Below are positions 6,748-15,017 of a stretch of DNA of 25,995 nucleotides, piece after piece; positions within the stretch are counted from its first letter, which is position 1, and each line of letters begins with the position of its first letter. The notes under the pieces are model-generated. The model saw only the letters and a program-made list of their open reading frames with translations. It made no database searches and was not told the origin of the DNA. The DNA is from a bacterium. GTDB taxonomy: Bacteria; Hydrogenedentota; Hydrogenedentia; Hydrogenedentiales; SLHB01. A program made the translations under genes and the position numbers. Location: NCBI GenBank assembly GCA_024231375.1, contig JAAEQP010000876.1:1-25995 (forward strand), written 5' to 3'.

Positions 6748-8070
6748 TCACTCATCCAACGCGATCCAGCGGACGCCCTTATCTTCGCCGTAGCAATACA
6801 TGCGCACCCGCTTGTCTTCCGGCGGTGTTCGCCCATCCGCATACGACCAGAACGCACGAAACGCCCCGTCTGATTGCTCGTGGTTCAGCGCAACCTTCAC
6901 ATGGTTGTGCGAGAATCGGCTGTTGGACGTCACGACCTTCACGCGCCGCCACGTGCGGCCCTGGTCCACCGACTGCCATTCCTCGATCTCGCCGCCGTCC
7001 ATGTGCGGTTGCACCGGTTTCGTCGGGCCGTACACCCGGTAGTCGTCCGTCCCCAGAATCGCCAACGCCCCGCCGTCGTACATATGGTCTGTCGTCGTCA
7101 CGTCCGCAAAGGTCCACGCGCCTTCCCGGCATCGGCCAAATCGCCACACGCTCGTGTAGGTGGCCGCATCGGCTTCCAGGAACAGCACCACCGGCGCGCC
7201 GTCCGGGTCCACCTTCACATCCTTGATCCAGATGCCGTTGGTGCCGGAGTCGTACTGCCTGTCCGCCGTCGCTTCCGTGATGGGCAGTTCACACACGCTA
7301 CCGTCGGTGCGGCGCCAGGTGCCGCCCCCGTCGTCCGAACGGGCGTGGTACAGGTTGTAGCGCCGCGCCCAAAGGTGTTTGGTGGCGACCTCTTCGGGCG
7401 TGCCTCCGCCCAGCTTTGACCACACGAAATGGATGCGTCGCGGATAGGGTTCGGGGCCGGCCGCCATGATGCCGTAGGCCGTCGAATAGGACTGCTCGCG
7501 CTCGAATCTCACTACCTGCACGGGCGGTTCCCACGTCATCCCGCCGTCCCGCGTCGTGCGGAATCCCCACCCCTCGGCCTGCCGGTACGACACGAAGATG
7601 CTGCCCGGTTCCAGCCGCCACGGTTGTGCGTAGGACCCGCCGCCTTCCGTCATGTCGGTCCGCCGCGTCCACGCTTCGATGTCGTAGGGTTTCACCGAAC
7701 GCAACAGATGGATGTGCTGTCCGCCCCCGACGTACCCGTAGAAGGCGTAGACATATCCCTCCTCGTCGATGTGGATCGTGGGATTCCGGTGGGCGTTCAT
7801 GTCGTCGTTTTCGCCCAGGATGCGCGGCGGCGCGAATCGTCCCGTCGCGTGGTCGTACACACTGATGCAGGGCCGGTTCCGCGCGTCGCCGAAGGCGAAG
7901 AACGTCCGGTTCACGGCAGGAGCGTACACGGCCATGGGTTGGTGCCACGCCGAGTAGGTCGCCTTGCCGCCCGCGTACACGTACTGACGGTCCGCGATGG
8001 TGTTCTCCGTGCCGCAGCCGTACCAGACCCCGTCAAACGTCCCCGTTTCAGGCACGAAACTGTCGATCAT
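6748..8070 (-). CDS. BNR-repeat beta-propeller protein (BNR_4-like)
   Basis: 440 residues. Asp-box motifs appear at about 173-180 (TRDGGMTW), 245-252 (SDDGGGTW) and near 380 (SVDQGRTW). The pattern NDDMNAHRNPTIHIDEEG followed by YVYAFYG (residues 88-111) is characteristic of the BNR_4 group, a propeller family that also contains some polysaccharide lyases. His94 is a candidate functional residue. No signal peptide or membrane segment is visible, so it appears cytoplasmic unless exported by another route. The ATG at 8070 has GGGGGA about 11 bases upstream. It lies between the PHP hydrolase gene (36-base gap) and the lipoprotein gene. Sialidase, lyase or non-enzymatic glycan binding are all possible. 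Confidence 0.8.
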   Translation of the reverse strand: MIDSFVPETGTFDGVWYGCGTENTIADRQYVYAGGKATYSAWHQPMAVYAPAVNRTFFAFGDARNRPCISVYDHATGRFAPPRILGENDDMNAHRNPTIHIDEEGYVYAFYGYVGGGQHIHLLRSVKPYDIEAWTRRTDMTEGGGSYAQPWRLEPGSIFVSYRQAEGWGFRTTRDGGMTWEPPVQVVRFEREQSYSTAYGIMAAGPEPYPRRIHFVWSKLGGGTPEEVATKHLWARRYNLYHARSDDGGGTWRRTDGSVCELPITEATADRQYDSGTNGIWIKDVKVDPDGAPVVLFLEADAATYTSVWRFGRCREGAWTFADVTTTDHMYDGGALAILGTDDYRVYGPTKPVQPHMDGGEIEEWQSVDQGRTWRRVKVVTSNSRFSHNHVKVALNHEQSDGAFRAFWSYADGRTPPEDKRVRMYCYGEDKGVRWIALDE

Positions 8071-8106
8071 GATGACTCGATTCCCCCGGCGAACCGTCCG
8101 TGCCGT

Positions 8107-10677
8107 CTACCGGTGGTGTTCGGGATGGTCCGTGGCCGGCGTGTGACGATGGTCGTGTCCGCATTCGTGGAGCCGGTTATGCAACTTCCGGTGAGCCGAT
8201 GTCAACAGCATCCGCATCTGGCGGTACCGTTTCGTCTCCGCCCGCGTTCCCACCGTGTCAAGATACGCAACGGCGCCCTCGATTTGGTCGAGAATCGTGA
8301 CCGCGTCGGCTGCCGCAAAGAAGGGCGAACCCGCCACGCGCACCATCACCGGCGACGAATGGGCCGCCACGATTTCCCGCATTCCGGCGTGCTGCCCTCG
8401 CACAAGCAACGCCATCCAAGCGCTTCGGGCAACCTTCACGCGCCAGCTTCCCGCATCGTCTTTTCGTCGCACGCGCCGACTTTCCCGGATCTCGCCGTTT
8501 ACCACCAGGTCCACCCGCGTCATCGGCGTGGTCACGCTCGCCACGGCCCATTCCACGTCCACCGTCCCGCCCTTCGCCGACATATCAATCTGCGCGCCCG
8601 CGGGCCGGCCTTCCACCGAGAATTCCAGCAGCGGCCCGTAGGTCACGAACGTCTCGCCCGCACGGACCGCGTCCATCCATGCATCGAAGGTGAACTCCAG
8701 GTTCTTGCGCAGTTTCGCGTAGGTGCGCACCGTACCCACCGCCGTCGATGCCGCCATCTTGTCCGTGCCGCCCACTGCCGGCACGAAATAGCCGCAGTTC
8801 AGGTACCGGTACCAGTCGGACAGCGAATAGGGGTCGATGCCGCTGTACAGGTCGCCCCACGACGTCATCTCGACTGCGTCAATGTCGCCCGACACCACCG
8901 CGGCGGCATGTTCGGCGCGTGGATTCGGGAAGTGGGGGAGTACCACAAGGCCGCCTTGCTGATGGCATTGCCGTGCCCATTCAAGCAGCAGCACGTCCAC
9001 CGGGTCGCCCAACGCAGACTCGTCGGCCCCGCCCGTGGTCATGGGCGCGATGATGTTGCCTTGATACCCGATTAGCGAAATGTGCCCAAGCACGTGTTGC
9101 CGGTTCTCCGTGCCCACCCGCACCAGATACTCGCCGTCGCCGCCTGCTTCGCGCGAACCGAACGTGGTCTTGCCGTCAAAGTCGCCCACGTTTGTCATCA
9201 ACTCGCCCCATTGACTGGCGAGCAGGTTCACCACGTTCACACCTTCGCCCGCGCCTTCCAGCCCGGCCGTCGGCGGCGACAGAAAATGCACATGCGTATC
9301 CGCACTCACCCATCCTTTGTCGCGCCACGGCAACACGCGGCTCACTGAAAACGACAAGCGCCGCGTACCCGGTTTCACGTCCACCACTTTGCGGAGGGGT
9401 TTGATCTCGAATCCTTTGCTGATCTCCACATACACCCGGCCTACAGGCAGGTCGATGGTGCATTCACCCGGAATGTAGGTGCAATGATGGGTGTCCGCAT
9501 GCGAGAAATCCGCGCTGTAGTCTTCGAACCACGCCGGATTCGGAATCCGATGCCGATCCACTGGCGCGAGATACTCGCCCGCTTCCCCGTGTACGTGCAA
9601 CTTCACCGTCACGGGCGCGCCGCCTTCTTTGTCCACCACCCGCAGGCGCACGCGCTGTGCGGACGGTGCAACCGGCGTTACCGACCCCGCCTTCCGCCCT
9701 TCGGCGAGGGTCGCGACGCGACAGCTTCGTTCTCCCACATGCAGCCGCGCCTCGGGATGGGCCGTGTACTCAATGATGACCTCACGGTCCCTCGTCTTCG
9801 GCAGCGCGTTGTTGGATGTCCGTGCCCAATCCGCGTCCGGATACACCAACCGAGGCTGGGCGGAGATCACGCGCCCCAAGTCCAGTTGGATTTGTGTGGG
9901 TTGTCCGCTTTCGTCAATCGCGGGGTCGAAGGGTTCTCCGCGCTGCAGACGCACCACCGCTTTTCGGCGCCGTTCCCAGCGTAGCGGCAACGACGCCACG
10001 TTGCCCGCCGACACCGCCGACACGATCACGCATCCCGACACGGGTTCAAACCGAAGTCCCGCGATGGGCTTCTTCGGGTAGGGGTTCTCCCATGCCCACA
10101 ACCAGTTGTTCCACGGTCCTGCGTCCGGATTCATCGCGCGCGTCTGGGCTTGGCCCCACGGCACACCGGGGGATGGATGGCAGCGCTCGTGGGGAGGTTG
10201 AATGGCGCGCGGCATGCGGTGATGCACGCATTCAAAACAGTTCTCGCCCCAACCCCTCGACACCATCCCGATCTGGTGACGGCGGCGGACGTCGTGGGAT
10301 ACCTCAGAACCGTCTTCGTAGCGGATCACGTAGCGCGCGACCGTCTCGCCAAGCCGCCCGTGCCCGCGCGTCGGCGAGATGAAGCCATCCTCGTTGACGG
10401 TCTGTCGTTTGACGTCGGCCGTATGCATGAACACCAGCCAGCGTGCGCGAAGCCGGTCAACCGGCACGGACACGGCCTTGTCGGTCAGTACCGCCGCCTT
10501 GCCGACGCGAAACGGAATTCCCCAGAGGGTACAGTCGCCCGACGGCGCACAATGGGCATTCTTGCGCACATGGTTTGAGACGCGCTTGGCTTCGGCCAGT
10601 CCCTTGAGGGTGAGGGTCCCCTTCAGGCGAAGTGCCCGAAACAGAGGTGAAACAGGTCCTTCATGCAACGACGGCAT
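8107..10677 (-). CDS. CehA/McbA-family metallohydrolase with PHP domain
   Basis: 856 residues. The PHP-type metal-dependent phosphoesterase fold begins near residue 455 with SADTHVH (His462, His464). Further candidate ligands are Glu524 (GTEN), His532 (LGHISL), His582 (LPHFPNP) and Asp639 (GGTDK). CehA and McbA relatives hydrolyse aryl esters or carbamates, but many members have no known substrate. The first 450 residues are beta-rich with conserved-looking Trp and Cys (WGENCFECVHHR) and probably form accessory sandwich domains. The ATG at 10677 has GGGAG seven bases upstream; a longer open frame upstream runs through the family B repeat and is not credible as protein. No signal peptide. Third gene of the minus-strand run. 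Confidence 0.85.
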   Translation of the reverse strand: MPSLHEGPVSPLFRALRLKGTLTLKGLAEAKRVSNHVRKNAHCAPSGDCTLWGIPFRVGKAAVLTDKAVSVPVDRLRARWLVFMHTADVKRQTVNEDGFISPTRGHGRLGETVARYVIRYEDGSEVSHDVRRRHQIGMVSRGWGENCFECVHHRMPRAIQPPHERCHPSPGVPWGQAQTRAMNPDAGPWNNWLWAWENPYPKKPIAGLRFEPVSGCVIVSAVSAGNVASLPLRWERRRKAVVRLQRGEPFDPAIDESGQPTQIQLDLGRVISAQPRLVYPDADWARTSNNALPKTRDREVIIEYTAHPEARLHVGERSCRVATLAEGRKAGSVTPVAPSAQRVRLRVVDKEGGAPVTVKLHVHGEAGEYLAPVDRHRIPNPAWFEDYSADFSHADTHHCTYIPGECTIDLPVGRVYVEISKGFEIKPLRKVVDVKPGTRRLSFSVSRVLPWRDKGWVSADTHVHFLSPPTAGLEGAGEGVNVVNLLASQWGELMTNVGDFDGKTTFGSREAGGDGEYLVRVGTENRQHVLGHISLIGYQGNIIAPMTTGGADESALGDPVDVLLLEWARQCHQQGGLVVLPHFPNPRAEHAAAVVSGDIDAVEMTSWGDLYSGIDPYSLSDWYRYLNCGYFVPAVGGTDKMAASTAVGTVRTYAKLRKNLEFTFDAWMDAVRAGETFVTYGPLLEFSVEGRPAGAQIDMSAKGGTVDVEWAVASVTTPMTRVDLVVNGEIRESRRVRRKDDAGSWRVKVARSAWMALLVRGQHAGMREIVAAHSSPVMVRVAGSPFFAAADAVTILDQIEGAVAYLDTVGTRAETKRYRQMRMLLTSAHRKLHNRLHECGHDHRHTPATDHPEHHR

Positions 10678-10704
10678 ACCGCGCTCCCTTCCACCAAGGC
10701 TTGT

Positions 10705-10774
10705 GGCAATAAGGGTACAGACCCGTCTCCGTCCGCCGACGGCGGACTCCGCTTGCGTCAGTCCCCTTATTGCC
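10705..10774. repeat. Structured palindromic repeat, family B, copy 2
   Basis: Outer arms GGCAATAAGGG (10705-10715) and CCCTTATTGCC (10764-10774) are perfectly complementary over 11 bases. The inner stem is GTCCGCC, three bases, GGCGGAC. Read on the minus strand it aligns with the copy at 2572-2629. The outer arm overlaps the last codons and TAA stop of the isomerase-like gene, and the element ends 28 bases before the PHP hydrolase start. In the minus-strand transcript it would form a strong hairpin between these two genes. Confidence 0.8.
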
Positions 10775-11504
10775 GCGCCATGAACTCCGCGCTGATGCGG
10801 GCGCTGTCCAACGAATCGCCCGCCGATTCGTCCTGTTCCACAATGTACCACTTCACGCCGGCGGCTTTGCCCGCCTCGAACACGGGCGGCCAGTCGATGA
10901 TCCCTTGGCCCACTTCGGCGTAGGTGTGCGGATCGCCGGCCGTCATATCTTTCACGTGCAGCAGCGGGCAACGCGCCGCGTACTGGTTGATGATGGCCAC
11001 GGGGTCCGCGCCACCGTCTTTGACCCAGTACGCGTCGATCTGAGCCGAGAGATTCTCCGGCGATGCCAGTTCATAGATGAGGTCCAGCGCTGTTTGCCCG
11101 TCGAACTGGACGAACTCGTGGGCGTGGTTGTGGTAGCAGAGGGTACACCCCGCTTCGCGAAGCACCGCGCCGCCCTTATCCAAACCACGCGCCAATTCTT
11201 CCCAGCCCGCCTTGTCTTCGGCGCCTCCGGACACCACGCCGTACTCGACGCCCACCGCGCGCAACTCGTCCACTACGCGTTCGGGTTCGGCGCACACCAC
11301 GCCCGGGTCCACGTGCGCGCTGACGGGCGTCAGCCCCGCCGCATCCACGAGGGCGCGGGCTTCGGCCGGCGACACGCCGTGGTAACCGGCCAATTCGACG
11401 TGGTCGTAACCAATACCCTTGACCTTGGCCAAGGTCCCCGCGAAATCCTTCTCGCAATGGTCCCGCACCGTATACAACTGCAATGCAAATGGAAGGCTGC
11501 CCAT
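10767..11504 (-). CDS. Sugar phosphate isomerase/epimerase-like TIM barrel (first paralogue)
   Basis: 245 residues, a normal length for the xylose-isomerase-like TIM-barrel family that includes inosose dehydratase and sugar epimerases. It opens with FALQLYTVRDHCEKD, the usual first strand. Candidate divalent-metal ligands are Glu130 (HNHAHEF), Asp157 (QIDAYW), His183 (LLHVKD) and Glu223 (VEQD). No signal peptide, so cytoplasmic. The ATG at 11504 has GAGGAG eight bases upstream. It is a diverged paralogue of the gene immediately upstream, sharing LYTVR, HNH, CP-hHsKD and EQD landmarks. The stop codon lies inside a palindromic repeat. Substrate unknown. Confidence 0.88.
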   Translation of the reverse strand: MGSLPFALQLYTVRDHCEKDFAGTLAKVKGIGYDHVELAGYHGVSPAEARALVDAAGLTPVSAHVDPGVVCAEPERVVDELRAVGVEYGVVSGGAEDKAGWEELARGLDKGGAVLREAGCTLCYHNHAHEFVQFDGQTALDLIYELASPENLSAQIDAYWVKDGGADPVAIINQYAARCPLLHVKDMTAGDPHTYAEVGQGIIDWPPVFEAGKAAGVKWYIVEQDESAGDSLDSARISAEFMARQ

Positions 11505-11549
11505 GTCGAATGCTCCTCAGTGGCTGAATGTTGCCGATGAATCGGAAAC

Positions 11550-11574
11550 GGTGCCCGGGGCGCTCCCGGGCACC
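11550..11574. promoter_or_regulatory. Perfect intercistronic hairpin
   Basis: GGTGCCCGGG (11550-11559), loop GCGCT, CCCGGGCACC (11565-11574). It lies in the 104-base gap between the two isomerase-like genes. No run of U follows on the minus strand (next bases CGTTTCC), so it looks more like a processing or stabilising stem than a textbook terminator, though partial attenuation is possible. Confidence 0.6.
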
Positions 11575-11608
11575 GCGTGAATGTTGAGGGTCTCAGACCG
11601 CGTGGCGG

Positions 11609-12379
11609 CTATCCCAAGTTGGATTTCAGGAACGCGTAGCTCGCTTCCACACTGTCCCACACGTCGCCGTCCGTGGTGTCCTGCTCGTACACGAACCATT
11701 CCACGTCCGACTCCCGGCCCGCCTCGAAGATCGACGCCCAGTCCAACGCGCCCTGGCCCAGATCGGCGAACCGCGATTCGCCTTCCTTGTACTCTTTCTT
11801 GATGTCCTTCGCATGTACCACGGGACACCGCCCGGCGTACGTGCGCAAATACGCCGCGGGGTCCACCCCGCCCACGTAACACCAGCCCAGGTCCAGTTCA
11901 GCGCGCAGATTGTTGACGCCCGTCTCGCCGTACAGGATATCCAGCTTGCACCGTTCGTCGCCGTCGAATTTCTCGAACTCGAAGTCGTGGTTGTGGTACG
12001 AAAGGCGAATCCCCTGTTCGTACAACTTCGCGCCGATGGCGTCGAGCCGGCGTACGCCATTCATCCAGTCGTCGAGTGTGTCGCGGCAATCGTTCATCAT
12101 GCCGCCGGGGGCGACGTCCGGCACGCCTACCGTCTTCCAGAACGCCACCTGGGCGTCGAAATCCTCTTCAAACGGTTCCATGGACGTGTGGCACGCGATC
12201 GCCTGCAGATCGGCCGCGTCCAAGGCCTTGCGGATTTCGTCGGCCGGCATCACGGGCATGCCGCTCCACTGAACGTATTCAAACCCGATCTCGCGCACCC
12301 GCTTCAACGTCGCGACGACGTCTTCCTTGGCGGGCTCACGGACGGTATACAGAATCATAGCGAAACGCGGGTCGGTCAT
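11609..12379 (-). CDS. Sugar phosphate isomerase/epimerase-like TIM barrel (second paralogue)
   Basis: 256 residues of the same family as its downstream neighbour. Candidate metal ligands are Glu134 (HNHDFEF), Asp163 (ELDLGW), His189 (VVHAKD) and Glu232 (YEQD). The ATG at 12379 has AAGGAG eight bases upstream; the GTG at 12388 in frame would overlap this site and is less likely. No signal peptide. It is the first gene of the five-gene minus-strand run and follows a recognisable sigma-70-like promoter. Two adjacent paralogues may act on successive sugar or cyclitol intermediates; this is inference from their pairing. Confidence 0.88.
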   Translation of the reverse strand: MTDPRFAMILYTVREPAKEDVVATLKRVREIGFEYVQWSGMPVMPADEIRKALDAADLQAIACHTSMEPFEEDFDAQVAFWKTVGVPDVAPGGMMNDCRDTLDDWMNGVRRLDAIGAKLYEQGIRLSYHNHDFEFEKFDGDERCKLDILYGETGVNNLRAELDLGWCYVGGVDPAAYLRTYAGRCPVVHAKDIKKEYKEGESRFADLGQGALDWASIFEAGRESDVEWFVYEQDTTDGDVWDSVEASYAFLKSNLG

Positions 12380-12420
12380 CGGAAACACTCCTTCTTCGGG
12401 TTGTTGGGTGCTGTCCCGGC

Positions 12421-12449
12421 ATTGTCCACTCCCACCCGTGGCAAGTCAA
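12421..12449 (-). promoter_or_regulatory. Sigma-70-like promoter for the five-gene minus-strand run
   Basis: On the minus strand, TTGACT (12444-12449) is followed after 17 bases by GACAAT (12421-12426). That is five of six and four of six consensus bases with ideal spacing. The predicted transcript start is about 35 bases before the ATG at 12379. Confidence 0.5.
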
Positions 12450-12476
12450 GACGCCGCCAACCTCTCCATAGCCCCA

Positions 12477-12485
12477 TGGTATACT
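12477..12485 (+). promoter_or_regulatory. Extended -10 promoter for the helical/propeller gene
   Basis: TGGTATACT, an extended -10 element (TGn plus TATACT), 29 bases before the ATG at 12514. No good -35 lies 16-18 bases upstream, as is common for extended -10 promoters. It is arranged back to back with the minus-strand promoter. Confidence 0.5.
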
Positions 12486-12513
12486 GCGCTCGCGCAAATC
12501 AGGAGGATTCACT

Positions 12514-14787
12514 ATGTCCCAGTCCGTGTTGGTCGCCTTGTCGCTCGCCATGTCCGCATCGCCGGGGGGATTCCCCTACGACACGGGCAGTTGGAAGGCC
12601 CCGCTCCACGAAAAGGCCCTCCACCTCGAACAGATGGTTCTCGACCGCCACAACATCGAAGGGCTCTATCCGTCCCAGGTTACGGTAGCCGACGGACAGG
12701 CCGATCACACTACGCGCGGCCATGCCGACGTGGCCCACTCGGTCTGCTGGACCTCCTATTACCTCGTCGGCGCGGTCCTGCGCTGGAAAGTGACTGGCGC
12801 ACAGGAAGATCTCGGCCGCGTGAAAGAAGTCTTTCACGGCATCCACCGCTGTCACGAGGTGAACGGCGTGCCCGGCCTGATTTCTCGCGGCTATGTATAC
12901 GGTCACGGACCCTCCTATGAAGAACGCAAGGGCGGGGACCGGTGGTGGCAAGGCGAGGGCGAGTTCAGCCGGCTCCGTTGGCGCGGCAACCCCAGCCACC
13001 ACAACCACAGCGCCTACTTCCGCGCCATGGGTATTGCATGGGCCCACATCGACGACCCTGAGATCCGCCAGATCGTGCGCGACGACTGTCTCGCCATCGG
13101 ACGCTATGTGTTTCTTGAACACGACATGAAAGTGCCCGATGTGGACGGCAAGGTCACCTGCGACCTTATGGCGTGGCCGCCCCACGACGCGCCCTCCACC
13201 CACGGACTCATGGTGACCTCCGCCCTGAAGGTGATCGCCCTCGCTACCGAAGACCCCGATCTCACCGCCTACTACGAACGCATGATCGCCAAGCTGCGGT
13301 ACCGTGCGTTCGCGTCCAAACCCATCAAGGAACTGCACGATTCCCTGGTCTACGGCGGCACCGACCACGACGACGGCGAGCATGCCTTTGCCCATCTCTA
13401 CAACATGGTGCTCCTGGAGACCGACGAAGAGCTTTTGACCTTCTACCGCAACTTCGCCGACGCCCTGTGGCTCATGCACAAAGACGACAAACAAGCCCTG
13501 TACAACGTCACCTATGCCGCCGTCTCGGGCAAGGACGGCCGGTTAGACGACGCCGTCTGGTGGCTGCGCCACTACCCGACCAACAAGTATCACCAACCGC
13601 GCATGAACTCGGTACGGCCCGATATCAACGAGCTTCCCAAACCGCTTCCCCTCAGCGAACGACCCTTCGACAACGAATACGATTTCAAGGGCAACCCCTA
13701 CCAATTGGACGGTTGGACAGCGCGCACCATCGTGGACGTCGCCGCATCGCCCGCCGACCCCATGATCGTCTATGCCTGCGACAGCGCGGGATTCGTCTAC
13801 CGATCGCTCGACGGCGGCGCTACGTGGGAGGACAGCTTCGAAGGCTTGGCCGGCGCACGGGCGCGCAAGGTCCTGGCCTCGCCCAACACCATCCAACTCG
13901 TACTCGCCGCCACCGACCGTGGACTCTACCGCAGCTCCAACGCCGGCATCACGTGGTCCCACGTGTCAGGCTCCCAAGCCTCGGCGCTGAGCCAGGACCC
14001 GGCCGACGTCTCCCGCGCCTACGCCGTCGTCAACGGTGCCGTTCAGGAAAGCGTTCCCTTCGGTTCCGCGCACTGGGGCGCCAAGTGGCGACCCTCCGGC
14101 GGCGAATCGCCGCCCGTCACGCTGCGCAACGTATTCATCGTGACAACCGGCGACGGCGTCCGGTTCCTTGCCCAAGACGCCTCCAACACCCTGTGGCAGT
14201 CCCACCCCGGCGCCGACCAGTGGGTCGAAGGAACGCGACCCTTGGGCGGACGCGTCGCGTTCAGTTCGGTGTCCGCGGCAGGCGACACCCTCCTCGGAGT
14301 GGTGCAATCGCCACAAGCCCTTGTCATATCAAAGGATAGGGGTGAGAATTGGGTGCCCTGCGGTCGCAAGATCGGCTGGTGGGGTACCGACGGCGCATTG
14401 TCGAACGTCAACGTCGTCACGGCGGCTCTCGACCCACACGATGCAGGCATCGTCTATGCAGGAAGCCGTCAGGGGTGCCACGTAAGTCGCGACGGGGGAG
14501 ATACTTGGTCCAAATGCACCACCGGTCTAGCCATACCCGTCGTACAGGCGTTGACGGTCGACTCCGCCACGGGACGGTTGTACGCGGGAACACCGGGGGG
14601 GCTCTATGTCACTTCTGACCAATCAGTTACGTGGGCGCCAGGGAACCTCGTCCCCATCTTCCACGGCCTCCAACTTGTGGAAACGGGTCCCGCGGACTAT
14701 CTCATCGCGTATTGGATGGCGCGGCACCACGGCTTCCTCTCCCAAGAGGCGACTTCGGCGCCGTGGTCCGATTCGGTGGAACCCTGA
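12514..14787 (+). CDS. Secreted protein: helical (alpha/alpha-barrel-like) domain plus Asp-box propeller
   Basis: 757 residues with a short N-terminal signal-like segment (SVLVALSLAMSASPG). Residues 25-400 are helix-rich with features such as HADVAHSVCWTSYYLVGAVL, LISRGYVYG and PSHHNHSAYFRAMG, reminiscent of six-hairpin glycosidase barrels; catalytic residues are not assigned. Residues 410-757 carry five Asp-box motifs: S431-W438 (SLDGGATW), S474-W481 (SSNAGITW), 606 (SKDRGENW), 658 (SRDGGDTW) and 700 (TSDQSVTW), indicating a sialidase- or sortilin-type beta-propeller. AGGAGG lies eight bases before the ATG. Transcribed divergently from the isomerase-led operon, so possibly co-regulated. Domain fold is well supported for the propeller, moderate for the helical part. 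Confidence 0.82.
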   Translation: MSQSVLVALSLAMSASPGGFPYDTGSWKAPLHEKALHLEQMVLDRHNIEGLYPSQVTVADGQADHTTRGHADVAHSVCWTSYYLVGAVLRWKVTGAQEDLGRVKEVFHGIHRCHEVNGVPGLISRGYVYGHGPSYEERKGGDRWWQGEGEFSRLRWRGNPSHHNHSAYFRAMGIAWAHIDDPEIRQIVRDDCLAIGRYVFLEHDMKVPDVDGKVTCDLMAWPPHDAPSTHGLMVTSALKVIALATEDPDLTAYYERMIAKLRYRAFASKPIKELHDSLVYGGTDHDDGEHAFAHLYNMVLLETDEELLTFYRNFADALWLMHKDDKQALYNVTYAAVSGKDGRLDDAVWWLRHYPTNKYHQPRMNSVRPDINELPKPLPLSERPFDNEYDFKGNPYQLDGWTARTIVDVAASPADPMIVYACDSAGFVYRSLDGGATWEDSFEGLAGARARKVLASPNTIQLVLAATDRGLYRSSNAGITWSHVSGSQASALSQDPADVSRAYAVVNGAVQESVPFGSAHWGAKWRPSGGESPPVTLRNVFIVTTGDGVRFLAQDASNTLWQSHPGADQWVEGTRPLGGRVAFSSVSAAGDTLLGVVQSPQALVISKDRGENWVPCGRKIGWWGTDGALSNVNVVTAALDPHDAGIVYAGSRQGCHVSRDGGDTWSKCTTGLAIPVVQALTVDSATGRLYAGTPGGLYVTSDQSVTWAPGNLVPIFHGLQLVETGPADYLIAYWMARHHGFLSQEATSAPWSDSVEP

Positions 14788-14913
14788 CACCCCGAAGAAC
14801 CTTAATAGCGGGTGAAACCTAGGCGCCCTGACACGCGTCTAACGTTGAGGTACGAGTCTGCGCGAGACGCCGGCGGGGGTGCCCAGGTCGTGTGGAATTC
14901 GGATCACGGCCTT

Positions 14914-14922
14914 TGGTATACT
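14914..14922 (+). promoter_or_regulatory. Extended -10 promoter upstream of acpP
   Basis: TGGTATACT, identical to the element before the gene at 12514. It would give a leader of nearly 90 bases before the acpP ATG at 15018. No strong -35 is visible. The rest of the 14788-15017 gap shows nothing else clear. Confidence 0.5.
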
Positions 14923-15017
14923 TGCTCTTCGCGCATCGGGACGGTTCTTTGACGAGATAACTGGTGGACCGGCCTGAGTTGGCGTGAAAAATCTTACTAC
15001 GTAGGGAGGTGATGTGG

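Noticed and set aside
7429..9075. Long open frame on the plus strand across the BNR and PHP hydrolase genes (548 codons)
   Set aside because: It is antisense to two well-supported genes. The product is rich in Arg, His and Pro with no recognisable motif, as expected from the complement of high-GC coding sequence.
10678..10971. N-terminal extension of the PHP hydrolase frame by 98 residues
   Set aside because: The extension runs through the family B repeat and the 3' part of the isomerase gene in another frame. The ATG at 10677 has a good ribosome site.
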